This document shows, piece after piece, positions 18,305 through 26,937 of a stretch of DNA of 64,000 nt (position 1 is the first letter of the stretch; each line of letters opens with the position of its first letter). This DNA is from JL08 sp963765555 (GTDB lineage Bacteria; Pseudomonadota; Alphaproteobacteria; Rhodobacterales; Rhodobacteraceae), in the NCBI GenBank assembly GCA_963765555.1, contig CAVXWX010000003.1:1-64000 (forward strand), written 5' to 3'. A program made the translations under genes and the position numbers. The notes under the pieces were generated by a model, which was given only the letters and a program-made list of their open reading frames with translations, was not told where the DNA came from and made no database searches.

Positions 18305-19684
18305 ATGTCTAACTTTCCTTCGTTGATCGGCGGCGTTTGCGCTGACCGGCTTTCCGCCTTTGCTGCAGGCGAGGCCAAGGTTTACGCGTCGCGCCGCCCC
18401 AAAACCCACGCGACACTTCAAGAAGGGGCCGGGGCCTATCTTGATGATGTCCCAATGCACTGGATGGCGGATTGGCCGATGCCTTTTCCCATGCTGGTCG
18501 CGCGCGCCAGCAAGGCCGAGCTGACGGATATCGACGGGAACCGGATTGATGATTTCTGCCTTGGCGATACGGGGTCGATGTTCGGCCATTCGCCCGAGCC
18601 GGTGGCACAGGCCATTCAGGCGCAAGCCCGCAACGGTCTGACCTACATGCTGCCAACCGAAGCCGCGCTTGAGGCGGGCCGCCTGTTGTCAGAAACCTTC
18701 GGCACATATCTCTGGCAGATCGCCACCACGGCAACGGACGCCAATCGCTTTGCCCTTCGTGTCGCCCGCGCGGTGACAGGACGTCGCAAGGTGCTGGTGT
18801 TCCACGGTTGCTATCATGGCACGGTCGACGACGCGATGGTCGAGTTGAAGGACGGCCAAACCGTCACCCGTGCCGGTTTGATGGGCCAGATGAGCGACCT
18901 GAGCGAGGGCGCGGTGGCTGTTGAATTCAACGATCTGGCCGGTGTCGAGGCCGCGCTTGCCAGTGGCGATGTCGCGGCGATCCTGACCGAACCGGTGATG
19001 ACAAATTCTTGCATGGTGCTGCCCGATCCGGAATTCCATGCGGGCCTGCGGCGTCTTGCCGACCTGCACGATACGCTTCTGATCATCGACGAAACGCATA
19101 CGATGTCCTCGGGGCTTGGCGGATATACCCGGGTTCACGGGTTGACCCCCGATATCTTTGTCGCGGGTAAATGCGTGGCCGGTGGCATGCCGACGGCGGT
19201 TTGGGGGCTTCGCCCGACTGTGGCGGAACGATACAAGGCCGCCAATGCCGCCCGCGCTTCGGGCCATTCCGGCATGGGCACGACACTTTCGGCCAACCCG
19301 ATGCAGTTCGCCTGTCTGCGGGCAACCCTGAGCGAGGTGATGACTGCGGACGCTTTCGAGAGGATGGAACGCGGCGCCGCGCGTCTTCAGGACGGTCTGG
19401 CAAAAGCCATCGACGCGCATGGCGCGCCCTGGCATGTCGTGCGGGTCGGCGCCCGGGTCGAGTTCATCTGCGCCCCCGGTCCGCTTAGAAACGGTACCGA
19501 GGCGGCGGCAGCCCACTTGCCCGCGCTCGAAGCGGTGATCCATACGGCATTGCTGAACAGGGGATGCCTGATCGCGCCCTTCCACAACATGATGCTTGTC
19601 AGTCCGGTCACGACAGACCCACAGATCGACCGCCTGATTGCCGCCTTCGACGAAACCCTATCGCTGCTATTTGAACGGAGCTGA
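18305..19684 (+). CDS. Class III aminotransferase, glutamate-1-semialdehyde aminomutase-like
   Basis: PLP enzyme, 459 residues from ATG 18305 (GAGG 11-14 bases before). Class III features: VFHGCYHGTVDDAM, LLIIDETHT with the ring-binding Asp262, and Schiff-base Lys289 in VAGKCVAGGMPTAVWGL; GMGTTLSANP supplies the phosphate contact. It resembles glutamate-1-semialdehyde 2,1-aminomutases, but the pairing with a glutamine-synthetase-like gene two bases downstream points to amine or amino acid catabolism rather than haem synthesis. Substrate unknown. Confidence 0.87.
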   Translation: MSNFPSLIGGVCADRLSAFAAGEAKVYASRRPKTHATLQEGAGAYLDDVPMHWMADWPMPFPMLVARASKAELTDIDGNRIDDFCLGDTGSMFGHSPEPVAQAIQAQARNGLTYMLPTEAALEAGRLLSETFGTYLWQIATTATDANRFALRVARAVTGRRKVLVFHGCYHGTVDDAMVELKDGQTVTRAGLMGQMSDLSEGAVAVEFNDLAGVEAALASGDVAAILTEPVMTNSCMVLPDPEFHAGLRRLADLHDTLLIIDETHTMSSGLGGYTRVHGLTPDIFVAGKCVAGGMPTAVWGLRPTVAERYKAANAARASGHSGMGTTLSANPMQFACLRATLSEVMTADAFERMERGAARLQDGLAKAIDAHGAPWHVVRVGARVEFICAPGPLRNGTEAAAAHLPALEAVIHTALLNRGCLIAPFHNMMLVSPVTTDPQIDRLIAAFDETLSLLFERS

Positions 19685-19686
19685 CC

Positions 19687-21081
19687 ATGACGACCCAGAC
19701 CTGCCCCTCCGGGGCCACGCTCTCCGAGGCCGAGGCCTTTCTGGCCGCCCATCCCGAGATCGAAGCGTTTGACATCGTCCTGCACGATTCCAACGGCATC
19801 GGACGCGGCAAGGTCATCCGGCGGCACGAGTTGTTGTCGCTCTACGGTTCTGGCCGCCACATGCCGATTTCCATTCTCGGGCTTGATGTCTGCGGCGAGG
19901 ACGTGGATGAAACCGGGCTGATCTGGGAACAGGGCGATGGCGACCTGCGGGCCTGGCCGGTCCCGGGCACCCTTGTGCCGCTGCACAACACCACCCCGCC
20001 ACGTGGAGAGGTCTTTCTGTCGCTCTACACGCTTGACGGTGCGCCGATGACATCAGACCCGCGCCATGCGCTGCAACGGCAGGTCGATGCCTTCGCTGCA
20101 GACGGGCTGACACCCGCCGGTGCCTTCGAACTGGAATTCTTTCTGCTTTCGAACGAACGCGACGGCAACGGCAACATCATGCCGGCCGCCGACGTGCTGG
20201 ATGGGCGGCGCAGCCTTCGGACCGAGGTATATTCGGTTGATCACCTGCACGGAATGATGCCGCTGTTTGCCGATATCTACGCGGCCGCCAAACTGGCCGG
20301 GATCAAGGCCGAGACGATGATTTCGGAATACGCGCCGGGGCAATACGAACTGACCCTTCATTACCGCGACGGGATCATGCAGGCCGCCGATGATCTGCTG
20401 CGACTGAAGCGGATCGTTCGGATGCAGGCGCGGATGCACGGTATCACCGCCTGTTTCATGGCCAAGCCGTTCGAAGGTTATGCCGGCTCTGGCATGCACC
20501 TGCATGTGTCGATGCAGGACGGGCAGGGGCGCAACGTATTTGCCGAAAAGACCGAGGGCGAGTATTGCGCCACCTTGCTGCACGCACTGGGTGGCTTGCG
20601 AGAGACGATGGCCGAATCCATGCTGGTTTTCGCCCCCCATGCCAATTCCTGGCGCCGCTTTGCCAACCAGAGCTATGCGCCGGTGTCTACCAACTGGGGC
20701 ACCAACAACCGGTCTGTAGCGCTGCGCGTACCGGCAGGCAGCCTGAATGCGCGGCGGATCGAGCATCGCCCGGCGGGCGTCGATGCCAATCCCTACCTTG
20801 TGGCTGCCACGGTTTTGGCCGGCATCCACAAAGGCATGGCCGAAGGCATTGATCCCGGTCCGGAAACAACCGGCAATGGCTACGCCAATCCAGCCGAAGA
20901 CGACCAGATGCCGCGCGAATGGGGCACCGCGATCGCTGCGGCGCGGGATTCCGATTTCCTCAAACAGGCCCTCGGCGAAGACATGCATCGCACCTTTACC
21001 GCGGTCAAAGCCGCCGAATACGCCCGTGTTGCCCGCACCATTTCCAACGTGGATTACGATCTTTACCTGCACACGGTTTGA
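19687..21081 (+). CDS. Glutamine synthetase-family ligase (gamma-glutamyl-amine ligase-like)
   Basis: A 464-residue glutamine-synthetase fold. N-terminal beta-grasp part includes IVLHDSNGIGRGKVIRRHEL; the catalytic barrel has AFELEFFLLSNERDGNG (metal Glu), SEYAPGQYELTL, GSGMHLHVSM (Gly/His of the ammonia/substrate site) and ARRIEHRPAGVDANPYL (metal and ATP residues). The divergence from GlnA and the partner aminotransferase suggest a PuuA-like enzyme that joins glutamate to an amine, but which amine is unknown. It begins two bases after the preceding stop, so it is co-transcribed, and ends 28 bases from the convergent LysR gene. Confidence 0.87.
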   Translation: MTTQTCPSGATLSEAEAFLAAHPEIEAFDIVLHDSNGIGRGKVIRRHELLSLYGSGRHMPISILGLDVCGEDVDETGLIWEQGDGDLRAWPVPGTLVPLHNTTPPRGEVFLSLYTLDGAPMTSDPRHALQRQVDAFAADGLTPAGAFELEFFLLSNERDGNGNIMPAADVLDGRRSLRTEVYSVDHLHGMMPLFADIYAAAKLAGIKAETMISEYAPGQYELTLHYRDGIMQAADDLLRLKRIVRMQARMHGITACFMAKPFEGYAGSGMHLHVSMQDGQGRNVFAEKTEGEYCATLLHALGGLRETMAESMLVFAPHANSWRRFANQSYAPVSTNWGTNNRSVALRVPAGSLNARRIEHRPAGVDANPYLVAATVLAGIHKGMAEGIDPGPETTGNGYANPAEDDQMPREWGTAIAAARDSDFLKQALGEDMHRTFTAVKAAEYARVARTISNVDYDLYLHTV

Positions 21082-21109
21082 TCGCAGTGCTGCGACGCAG
21101 TTTCTGATG

Positions 21110-22003
21110 TTATGGCTCTGCTTCGCCCAGCAGAAAATCAACCAGCGATGCGGCTTGTTTGGTCAGCAAGTCCCTGTTCTTGAACGCAACCATCAGTTCG
21201 CGCCGCGCCCAATGTTCGTCGATCGGGACCATTCTAAGATCGGACTGGCCCAGATAGGGCTCGACAGCCCCGCGTGGCAAGATCGCGATGCCGAGCTTGG
21301 CCTGAACCATTCGGCGTACGCCGTCAAAGCTCATGACCTGCACGCGGGTTTGAATGCTTTTGTTCAAATCCTGCGCACGACGTTCAAGGTAGGCCTGGAT
21401 CGAACTGCCTTGTTGCAAGGCAACAAAATCCTCGTTCAGCAGGTCCTCGAACCTGACGGCATCGCGCTGCCCCATCGGGTGGTCCATCGGGACGGCGACC
21501 ACCAGCGTGTCGCGCCGGTACAGCTTGCACGACAGGTTTCCCGGATCATCGAACCCCGAATATATGCCAACATCGACAAGACCCGAACGAACGGCGTCGA
21601 GTATGTCAGCGCTGGTCTGTTCGGTTAGCTGTATGCGCAATCCGGGCCGTGTGCGCACGAACTCGGCCAGATCTTCGGGCAAGAACTGTGTGATCGAAGA
21701 GGTGTTGGCCGCGACACGCACAACGCCACGGCTGCTGTCCGCATGTGCGCCCATGTCGGATTCCATGATTTGCACGGCTTTTTGCAGGCCCCGCGCGTGG
21801 CGCAAAAGGTCCGCCCCGGCTGCCGTCAGCTCGATGCCGCGCCTTTGGCGGTAGAAAAGTTGCGAGCCAAGCGCCTTTTCAAGATCCGAGATGCGTTTGC
21901 TGACGGCAGAGGCGACGGTGTTGTGGCGTGTGGCTGCACTGGCGATACTGCCGGTGGAGGCTGCAGATTCAAATAGCATTAGGGAATAGAGATCGTAGCG
22001 CAT
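21110..22003 (-). CDS. LysR-family transcriptional regulator
   Basis: A 297-residue LysR protein. The N-terminal helix-turn-helix reads FESAASTGSIASAATRHNTV then ASAVSKRISDLEKALGSQLF; the rest is the periplasmic-binding-like effector domain (IQLTEQTSADILDAVRSGLV, DVGIYSG). It is the last gene of the minus-strand unit 29863-21110, 27 bases after the SMP-30 gene, and most likely controls that unit and the divergent lyase/CoA-transferase genes. Confidence 0.92.
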   Translation of the reverse strand: MRYDLYSLMLFESAASTGSIASAATRHNTVASAVSKRISDLEKALGSQLFYRQRRGIELTAAGADLLRHARGLQKAVQIMESDMGAHADSSRGVVRVAANTSSITQFLPEDLAEFVRTRPGLRIQLTEQTSADILDAVRSGLVDVGIYSGFDDPGNLSCKLYRRDTLVVAVPMDHPMGQRDAVRFEDLLNEDFVALQQGSSIQAYLERRAQDLNKSIQTRVQVMSFDGVRRMVQAKLGIAILPRGAVEPYLGQSDLRMVPIDEHWARRELMVAFKNRDLLTKQAASLVDFLLGEAEP

Positions 22004-22030
22004 GATACTGCCATCATAGTTCGCGATGGC

Positions 22031-23008
22031 TTAGAAAGCATCCCCCCATGTCGGCCGATCCGCGAACCAGTGGGATGGTTCACGACCGGGGACTGGCGCA
22101 GCGCACGTCGGCAATTTGTCATCCAGAAGATTGCCACAGACAATCCTGTCACGTTGCGGTCCGTGAAAGGCGACCGACGCAATGTTGCGCAGTTTTTTGG
22201 TGGGCGATGTGTCCAGATGCGGGCGCCCCATGTTTCCTGCGTCAAATGCGGTTTCGACCTCATCCACCCAGTCGTTATGACGTTCGCCCATGATGACCGA
22301 TAGCCCACCGTCCGGATCTATGCGGATCAGCTCGGACGAGATGATGCAGGCCGCCAGAACACCGCCCTCTTCGTCGATGTCTATGCCATCGACGAACGCG
22401 CCACGGGGCATCTGCTTGAAAACCTCGGGCGTTCCGTGCAGTCCGGCCTCGTCCAGCCGAATACGGCTGATCCGTTGTGCCATGGTCTCTGCGATGTAAA
22501 GCCAACCGCCCTCGTAATCCGGGCGCACCTCGTTGGTATAGGCAAGCCCCTCAAGTACGACACGAAATTGTCCGTCTTCTATGACCGCGACATAGCCGTT
22601 GGCGGTGTGGCGGTTGTAGGCAAGGCTTCGTGGCGAATAGGTCGACGAAACGGTAATCCAGATGCGGCCGGTCTGATCCTGCGTCACGAAATTGACAGGC
22701 GGTGGTGTGTCGCCTTCGGTGCAAGTGTGGAACATCCGGACACCATCTGCGTCAAGTTCAAGAAGCCCACCCGCGTCGGAGATGTTGGCAACGAGAAAGC
22801 TGCCATCCGGACGCAATGCGATGCCGTTGGGCAGGATCGGAACGCCACCGATCTCAGTCGGTTGCGCCAGCAAAAATTGCTGACCATCTGCGCGAATGCG
22901 CGTGACACCGTGGCCGTTATGCGAACAGAAGATGTCGCCTGACGAATGCGTCAGAACTAACTCGGGCCGGCGCAGCCCATGGCCGATATACCCCACGTCA
23001 GCGATCAT
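22031..23008 (-). CDS. SMP-30/gluconolactonase-family lactonase
   Basis: A 325-residue six-bladed beta-propeller of the SMP-30/gluconolactonase family, which hydrolyses sugar-acid lactones using a bound divalent metal. Repeated blade motifs are visible: GVPILPNGIALRPDGSFLVA, TQDQTGRIWITVSS, YTNEVRPDYEGGWLYIAET and AFVDGIDIDEEGG. ATG 23008 overlaps the upstream oxidoreductase stop by four bases and replaces the longer reading from 23080. No signal peptide, so cytoplasmic. In this operon it likely opens a lactone formed by a dehydrogenase. Confidence 0.8.
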   Translation of the reverse strand: MIADVGYIGHGLRRPELVLTHSSGDIFCSHNGHGVTRIRADGQQFLLAQPTEIGGVPILPNGIALRPDGSFLVANISDAGGLLELDADGVRMFHTCTEGDTPPPVNFVTQDQTGRIWITVSSTYSPRSLAYNRHTANGYVAVIEDGQFRVVLEGLAYTNEVRPDYEGGWLYIAETMAQRISRIRLDEAGLHGTPEVFKQMPRGAFVDGIDIDEEGGVLAACIISSELIRIDPDGGLSVIMGERHNDWVDEVETAFDAGNMGRPHLDTSPTKKLRNIASVAFHGPQRDRIVCGNLLDDKLPTCAAPVPGREPSHWFADRPTWGDAF

Positions 23009-24342
23009 GCGACAAGGCTTTCGACTTCTTTGCGCAGCTTGTAGGCGTCGCTGTTTGTGTCGATCTTTACATCGTCCCACGTCACCGCCGCGCCTTCGGC
23101 CACGTCGCGGATCAGCTTGATATTATGCGCCAGACCAAGTGGCACAAATCCGCCCCTGACCGACGCATGCGCAGGGCGCAGGCCACCTGACACGGTGTAC
23201 CCCCCTTCGCCGTCCAGCATTTCGCCTGCGGTCAGCTTTCGTTTGGCAATGGCCGCAACATCACCACGGAATTCGCGGGCAACGCCGGTCGGTTCCCCCC
23301 GAAGGCCAATGGACGCAACGGAATAGGCAAGTTCAAGCCCGATCAGATGCCAGCGACGGGATTCAACCATGTAGCGGCCTGATGGATCGGTCACGACCTT
23401 GTATTCCTCAAAACAATTCTTGAGGTATTCGGTATCCGCCTCGAAACAGACCCAGACACCTTTGCGAATATCAAAGGGAATTTGACTGCCATCCTCACGC
23501 AGGCACGAGATGACTTCGACCATCCCTTTGTGTTCCAGAACGCCGCCTTCGTTACGGGGGCGGGCCAGTGTCGGGATGTCGTCGATGGAACCGGGCGGAA
23601 AGGCGAGCCCACCGGAGGGAGCATCCAATGCGCAGACATTGGCGATCGCCGCGCTTTCGATGGCGGGTTTTGATCCGTCAAGGAAGGCGTTGAACATCTT
23701 GGGGTTCAGGCGGCCGCGTTCGGCCTGTTCGGCCGTCAGACCCCAGTGATCCCACACGGTATCGGGGGTGGATTGGCGGTAATGCGGCAGCCATTTGTGC
23801 CCGCGCCCCGCGGCCACAACGCTGAACCCGCAGGCGCGCGCCCAATCAACCAGATCGGCCGCCAGTGCAGGCTGGTCGCCGTAAGCCATGGAATAAATCA
23901 CACCTGCATCCTGCGCCTTGATGCCAAAGCCCGGACCAACAAAGGCGTCCGCCTCGACAGTCACGTTGATGACGTGTTTGCCCGCGCCAAAGGCCGTCAG
24001 GATATGGGTGACGGCGGCCATCGGCGCACCGGTGCATTCAATGATAATTTCGACCGCCGGATGGGACACCAGCGCCTGCCAGTCATCGCCCACATGGGTT
24101 GTGCCATTCTTGGCCGCATCATCAAGGGACGATGCGCTATAGCGCGCGGCATCCCAGCCCACGAGGTTCAAATTGGATTTCGCACCTGCGGGGTTCAGAT
24201 CGCAAATGCCGACGACATGAATGCCGCGTTGACGTTCCGCCTGCGCCAGAAACATGGTGCCGAATTTGCCTGCACCGATCATGCCGACGCGGATGGGGCG
24301 GCCTTGTTCGGCGCGTTGGGCAAGCATCCTCGCAAGGTTCAT
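23005..24342 (-). CDS. NAD(P)-dependent oxidoreductase with C-terminal SAF domain
   Basis: A 445-residue protein with an N-terminal Rossmann domain (RVGMIGAGKFGTMFLAQAER) of the homoserine-dehydrogenase-like type, EIIIECTGAPMAAVTHILTA, and a C-terminal SAF-type domain from about residue 365 (IAKRKLTAGEMLDGEGGYTV and PLGLAHNIKLIRDVAEGAAV). Such fusions occur in carbohydrate-acid operons; I do not know a proven reaction. It is overlapped by four bases at both ends, by the dehydratase upstream and the lactonase downstream, so it belongs to the same pathway. Confidence 0.82.
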   Translation of the reverse strand: MNLARMLAQRAEQGRPIRVGMIGAGKFGTMFLAQAERQRGIHVVGICDLNPAGAKSNLNLVGWDAARYSASSLDDAAKNGTTHVGDDWQALVSHPAVEIIIECTGAPMAAVTHILTAFGAGKHVINVTVEADAFVGPGFGIKAQDAGVIYSMAYGDQPALAADLVDWARACGFSVVAAGRGHKWLPHYRQSTPDTVWDHWGLTAEQAERGRLNPKMFNAFLDGSKPAIESAAIANVCALDAPSGGLAFPPGSIDDIPTLARPRNEGGVLEHKGMVEVISCLREDGSQIPFDIRKGVWVCFEADTEYLKNCFEEYKVVTDPSGRYMVESRRWHLIGLELAYSVASIGLRGEPTGVAREFRGDVAAIAKRKLTAGEMLDGEGGYTVSGGLRPAHASVRGGFVPLGLAHNIKLIRDVAEGAAVTWDDVKIDTNSDAYKLRKEVESLVA

Positions 24343-26060
24343 CGATCACCTTCCTCGCCCCAGCGGGCCGTACTTTCATGTTGCAGGAAATTGAAATCCG
24401 CGCCTTCCGGCGCCTGTGTGACGGTGCGCGCATAAAGCCCGCGATAGCCGCGTTCGGGGTGTGGGGGCGGGGTGTATTCCGCCAGCCGCCGCCGGATTTC
24501 GGCGTCGTCCACCAACAGGTCTATGGATTTATTCCGGACCGACAGGCGGATGCGGTCGCCTGTACGCACCGCTGCCAACGGCCCGCCGCGCGCGGTTTCC
24601 GGTGCGATGTGCAGCACGATGGTGCCGAACGCGGTGCCCGACATCCGTGCATCCGAAATGCGCACAATGTCCTTGACCCCAGCGCGGGCAAGCTTTTTCG
24701 GGATCGGCAGATAGCCGGCCTCGGGCATACCGGCGGCAACGGGGCCTGCGTTTTTCAGAACCATGATATCGTCGGCGGTGATATCAAGGTCGGGATCGTC
24801 GATGCGCGCGGCAAGATCTTCAAGGCTCTCGAACACCACGGCGCGTCCCTCTGTTTCGAACAGGCTTTCGGTGGCCGCCGCGCGTTTGAAAATCGCCCCA
24901 TCGGGGGCAAGGTTGCCGCGCAGCGAGATCAGACCGCCTTGCGCGCTGACCGGATTGTCAAAGGTGCGGATCACGTCGCGGTCGACCCAATCCAGCGGTT
25001 CCTCCAGCCGGTCGCCAAGGCGTTGCCCCATCACATCAATGGTATCAAGGTGCAAAAGCGGCTTGAGTTCGCGCAGCAACGCGCCGACGCCGCCCGCATA
25101 ATGAAAATCCTCGAGATACCCTTTGCCGACTGGCTTGAGATCTACCAGCACGGGCGTTTCATCGCTGATTTCATTCAACCGCGCATCCGAAATGCGGATA
25201 CCGCGCCGGCCTGCCACGGCGGCCAGATGCACCACGGCATTGGTAGAGCCGGACACGGCCATCAGCGCCCGCATTGCGTTTTCTACGGATTTCTCGGTGA
25301 TGATTTCGGACGGTTTGCGCGGATGGGTCAGCAGATGCACGGCGGCCTTGCCGGTTTCCTCTGCCGCGACCAGCCTGTCAGCGGTTACGGCAGGGATGGC
25401 GGCGGTGCCGGGCAGCGACATGCCCAGAACCTCGGCGATGATGGCCATGGTGCTGGCGGTGCCCATCACGGCGCAGGTGCCTGCGGTTGCGGCCAGTCGC
25501 CCCTCGACCACGTCGATCTCGTCCTTTTCAATCTCGCCCGCGCGGAACCGGCCCCAGAAGCGGCGGCAATCGGTGCAGGCGCCCAGACGCTCGCCCTTGT
25601 AGCGCCCTGTCGACATCGGGCCGGTCACAAGCTGGATCGCCGGTACATCCGCGCTGGCCGCACCCATAAGCTGCGCCGGTACAGTCTTGTCGCACCCTCC
25701 GATCAGCACGACGGCATCCATCGGTTGCGCGCGCACCATCTCTTCGGTGTCCATGGACATCAGGTTTCGGTAGACCATCGAGGTCGGATTGAGGAACACT
25801 TCGCCCAGCGACGTTGTCGGAAAGGGACGGGGCAGGGCACCCGAGGCCAGAACCCCGCGCGACACCGCCTCGACCAGTTCCGGCATGCTGCGGTGGCAGT
25901 TGTTGAAACCCGACGGCGTCATGGCAATGCCGATGATCGGCTTTTCCAACATGTCGCGGCTTAGCCCCATCGAGCGGGCAAAGCTGCGCCGCAGATACAC
26001 CGCGAAATCACGATCGCCATAGTTTGTCAGGCCGCGTCGCAGCCCGGTTTCGTCCGTCAT
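24339..26060 (-). CDS. IlvD/Edd-family dehydratase
   Basis: A 573-residue iron-sulfur dehydratase of the dihydroxyacid dehydratase/6-phosphogluconate dehydratase family. Cluster cysteines appear in LIGGCDKTVPAQLMGAAS and ACTDCRRFWGRFRAGE; other family motifs are TCAVMGTASTMAIIAEVLGM, VSGSTNAVVHLAA and RISDARMSGTAFGTIVLH. Its features fit the sugar-acid branch (arabonate/xylonate dehydratase type) as much as IlvD itself. ATG 26060 lies one base after the upstream dehydrogenase stop. It likely removes water from a 2,3-dihydroxy acid to give a 2-keto-3-deoxy acid. Confidence 0.9.
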   Translation of the reverse strand: MTDETGLRRGLTNYGDRDFAVYLRRSFARSMGLSRDMLEKPIIGIAMTPSGFNNCHRSMPELVEAVSRGVLASGALPRPFPTTSLGEVFLNPTSMVYRNLMSMDTEEMVRAQPMDAVVLIGGCDKTVPAQLMGAASADVPAIQLVTGPMSTGRYKGERLGACTDCRRFWGRFRAGEIEKDEIDVVEGRLAATAGTCAVMGTASTMAIIAEVLGMSLPGTAAIPAVTADRLVAAEETGKAAVHLLTHPRKPSEIITEKSVENAMRALMAVSGSTNAVVHLAAVAGRRGIRISDARLNEISDETPVLVDLKPVGKGYLEDFHYAGGVGALLRELKPLLHLDTIDVMGQRLGDRLEEPLDWVDRDVIRTFDNPVSAQGGLISLRGNLAPDGAIFKRAAATESLFETEGRAVVFESLEDLAARIDDPDLDITADDIMVLKNAGPVAAGMPEAGYLPIPKKLARAGVKDIVRISDARMSGTAFGTIVLHIAPETARGGPLAAVRTGDRIRLSVRNKSIDLLVDDAEIRRRLAEYTPPPHPERGYRGLYARTVTQAPEGADFNFLQHESTARWGEEGDR

Positions 26061-26061
26061 A

Positions 26062-26937
26062 TCAGCCTCTTTTTGTGCGGAATTCTGCGCCGACCAGACG
26101 TTCAAACACCCTGATCATCGCGCCTTTGTCGCTGTCGCCATACCCTTCTGCCAGCGCCAGTTGATACGTCGCCGTTGCTGCCGCCAGCACCGGCGCGGGA
26201 AAGCCGTTCGTCGATGTAACCTCGGCCCCGGCGATCAGATCCTTATAGGCTGCCTGCATCGGATAGCCCTGATCGAAGACACCTTGCAGAATATTGGGCA
26301 GGAAGAATTCGCTGGCATAGGACCGTCCGGTGCCGGAGTTTACGATCTCGGCGACCTGGTCCGGGTCGAGGCCCAGCTTTGTGCTGACCGGCAGGATTTC
26401 CGCAAGGGCGGCCATATTGATATCAAACAGCAACTGGTTGATCAGCTTGGCCAATTGTCCCGCGCCCACCGGCCCGACATGCAGGATTTTGGATGCCATC
26501 GCGCCAAGCACTTCTTCGTGGCGGTTCAGCAAGCCCGCGTCGCCCCCGACCATCATGGTCAGCGCGCCATCTTCGGCGCGTTTTTGCATGCCCGAGATCG
26601 GGGCGTCGAGAAACGACAAGCCGCGCGCCTGAAGCAACTCGCCCACACGCACCGCGGTGCCGTGGGATGTGGTCGATGTATCGACGATCAGTGTGCCCTT
26701 GCCCAGTTGGTTGGCAAGCGCGCCGGTCCCGAACAGCACGTCTTCGACAGCGGACCCGTTCGGCAGGCACAGAATGACCTGTTCGCACTGCGCCAGACCT
26801 GACAGATCGTCGACCGTCTCAAGCGCCCCGGAGGGAACTATCCCCTTGCGGTCGAATGCGATACACTCGGCGACCCGCGACAGGTTCAACGCCATGGGCA
26901 GGCCCATTTGCCCCAGTCCGACAAACCCCCAACTCAT
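26062..26937 (-). CDS. 3-hydroxyisobutyrate dehydrogenase-family oxidoreductase
   Basis: A 291-residue beta-hydroxyacid dehydrogenase. The N-terminal NAD(P) site is GFVGLGQMGLPMALNL; the substrate loop is FLDAPISGM; the catalytic Lys and supporting Asn lie in GAGQLAKLINQLLFDINMAA. This family includes tartronate-semialdehyde reductase and L-threonate dehydrogenase, so the natural substrate is a hydroxy acid, not further defined. ATG 26937 overlaps the tctA stop by four bases; the much longer reading from 27279 is rejected as it runs through tctA in another frame. Confidence 0.88.
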   Translation of the reverse strand: MSWGFVGLGQMGLPMALNLSRVAECIAFDRKGIVPSGALETVDDLSGLAQCEQVILCLPNGSAVEDVLFGTGALANQLGKGTLIVDTSTTSHGTAVRVGELLQARGLSFLDAPISGMQKRAEDGALTMMVGGDAGLLNRHEEVLGAMASKILHVGPVGAGQLAKLINQLLFDINMAALAEILPVSTKLGLDPDQVAEIVNSGTGRSYASEFFLPNILQGVFDQGYPMQAAYKDLIAGAEVTSTNGFPAPVLAAATATYQLALAEGYGDSDKGAMIRVFERLVGAEFRTKRG

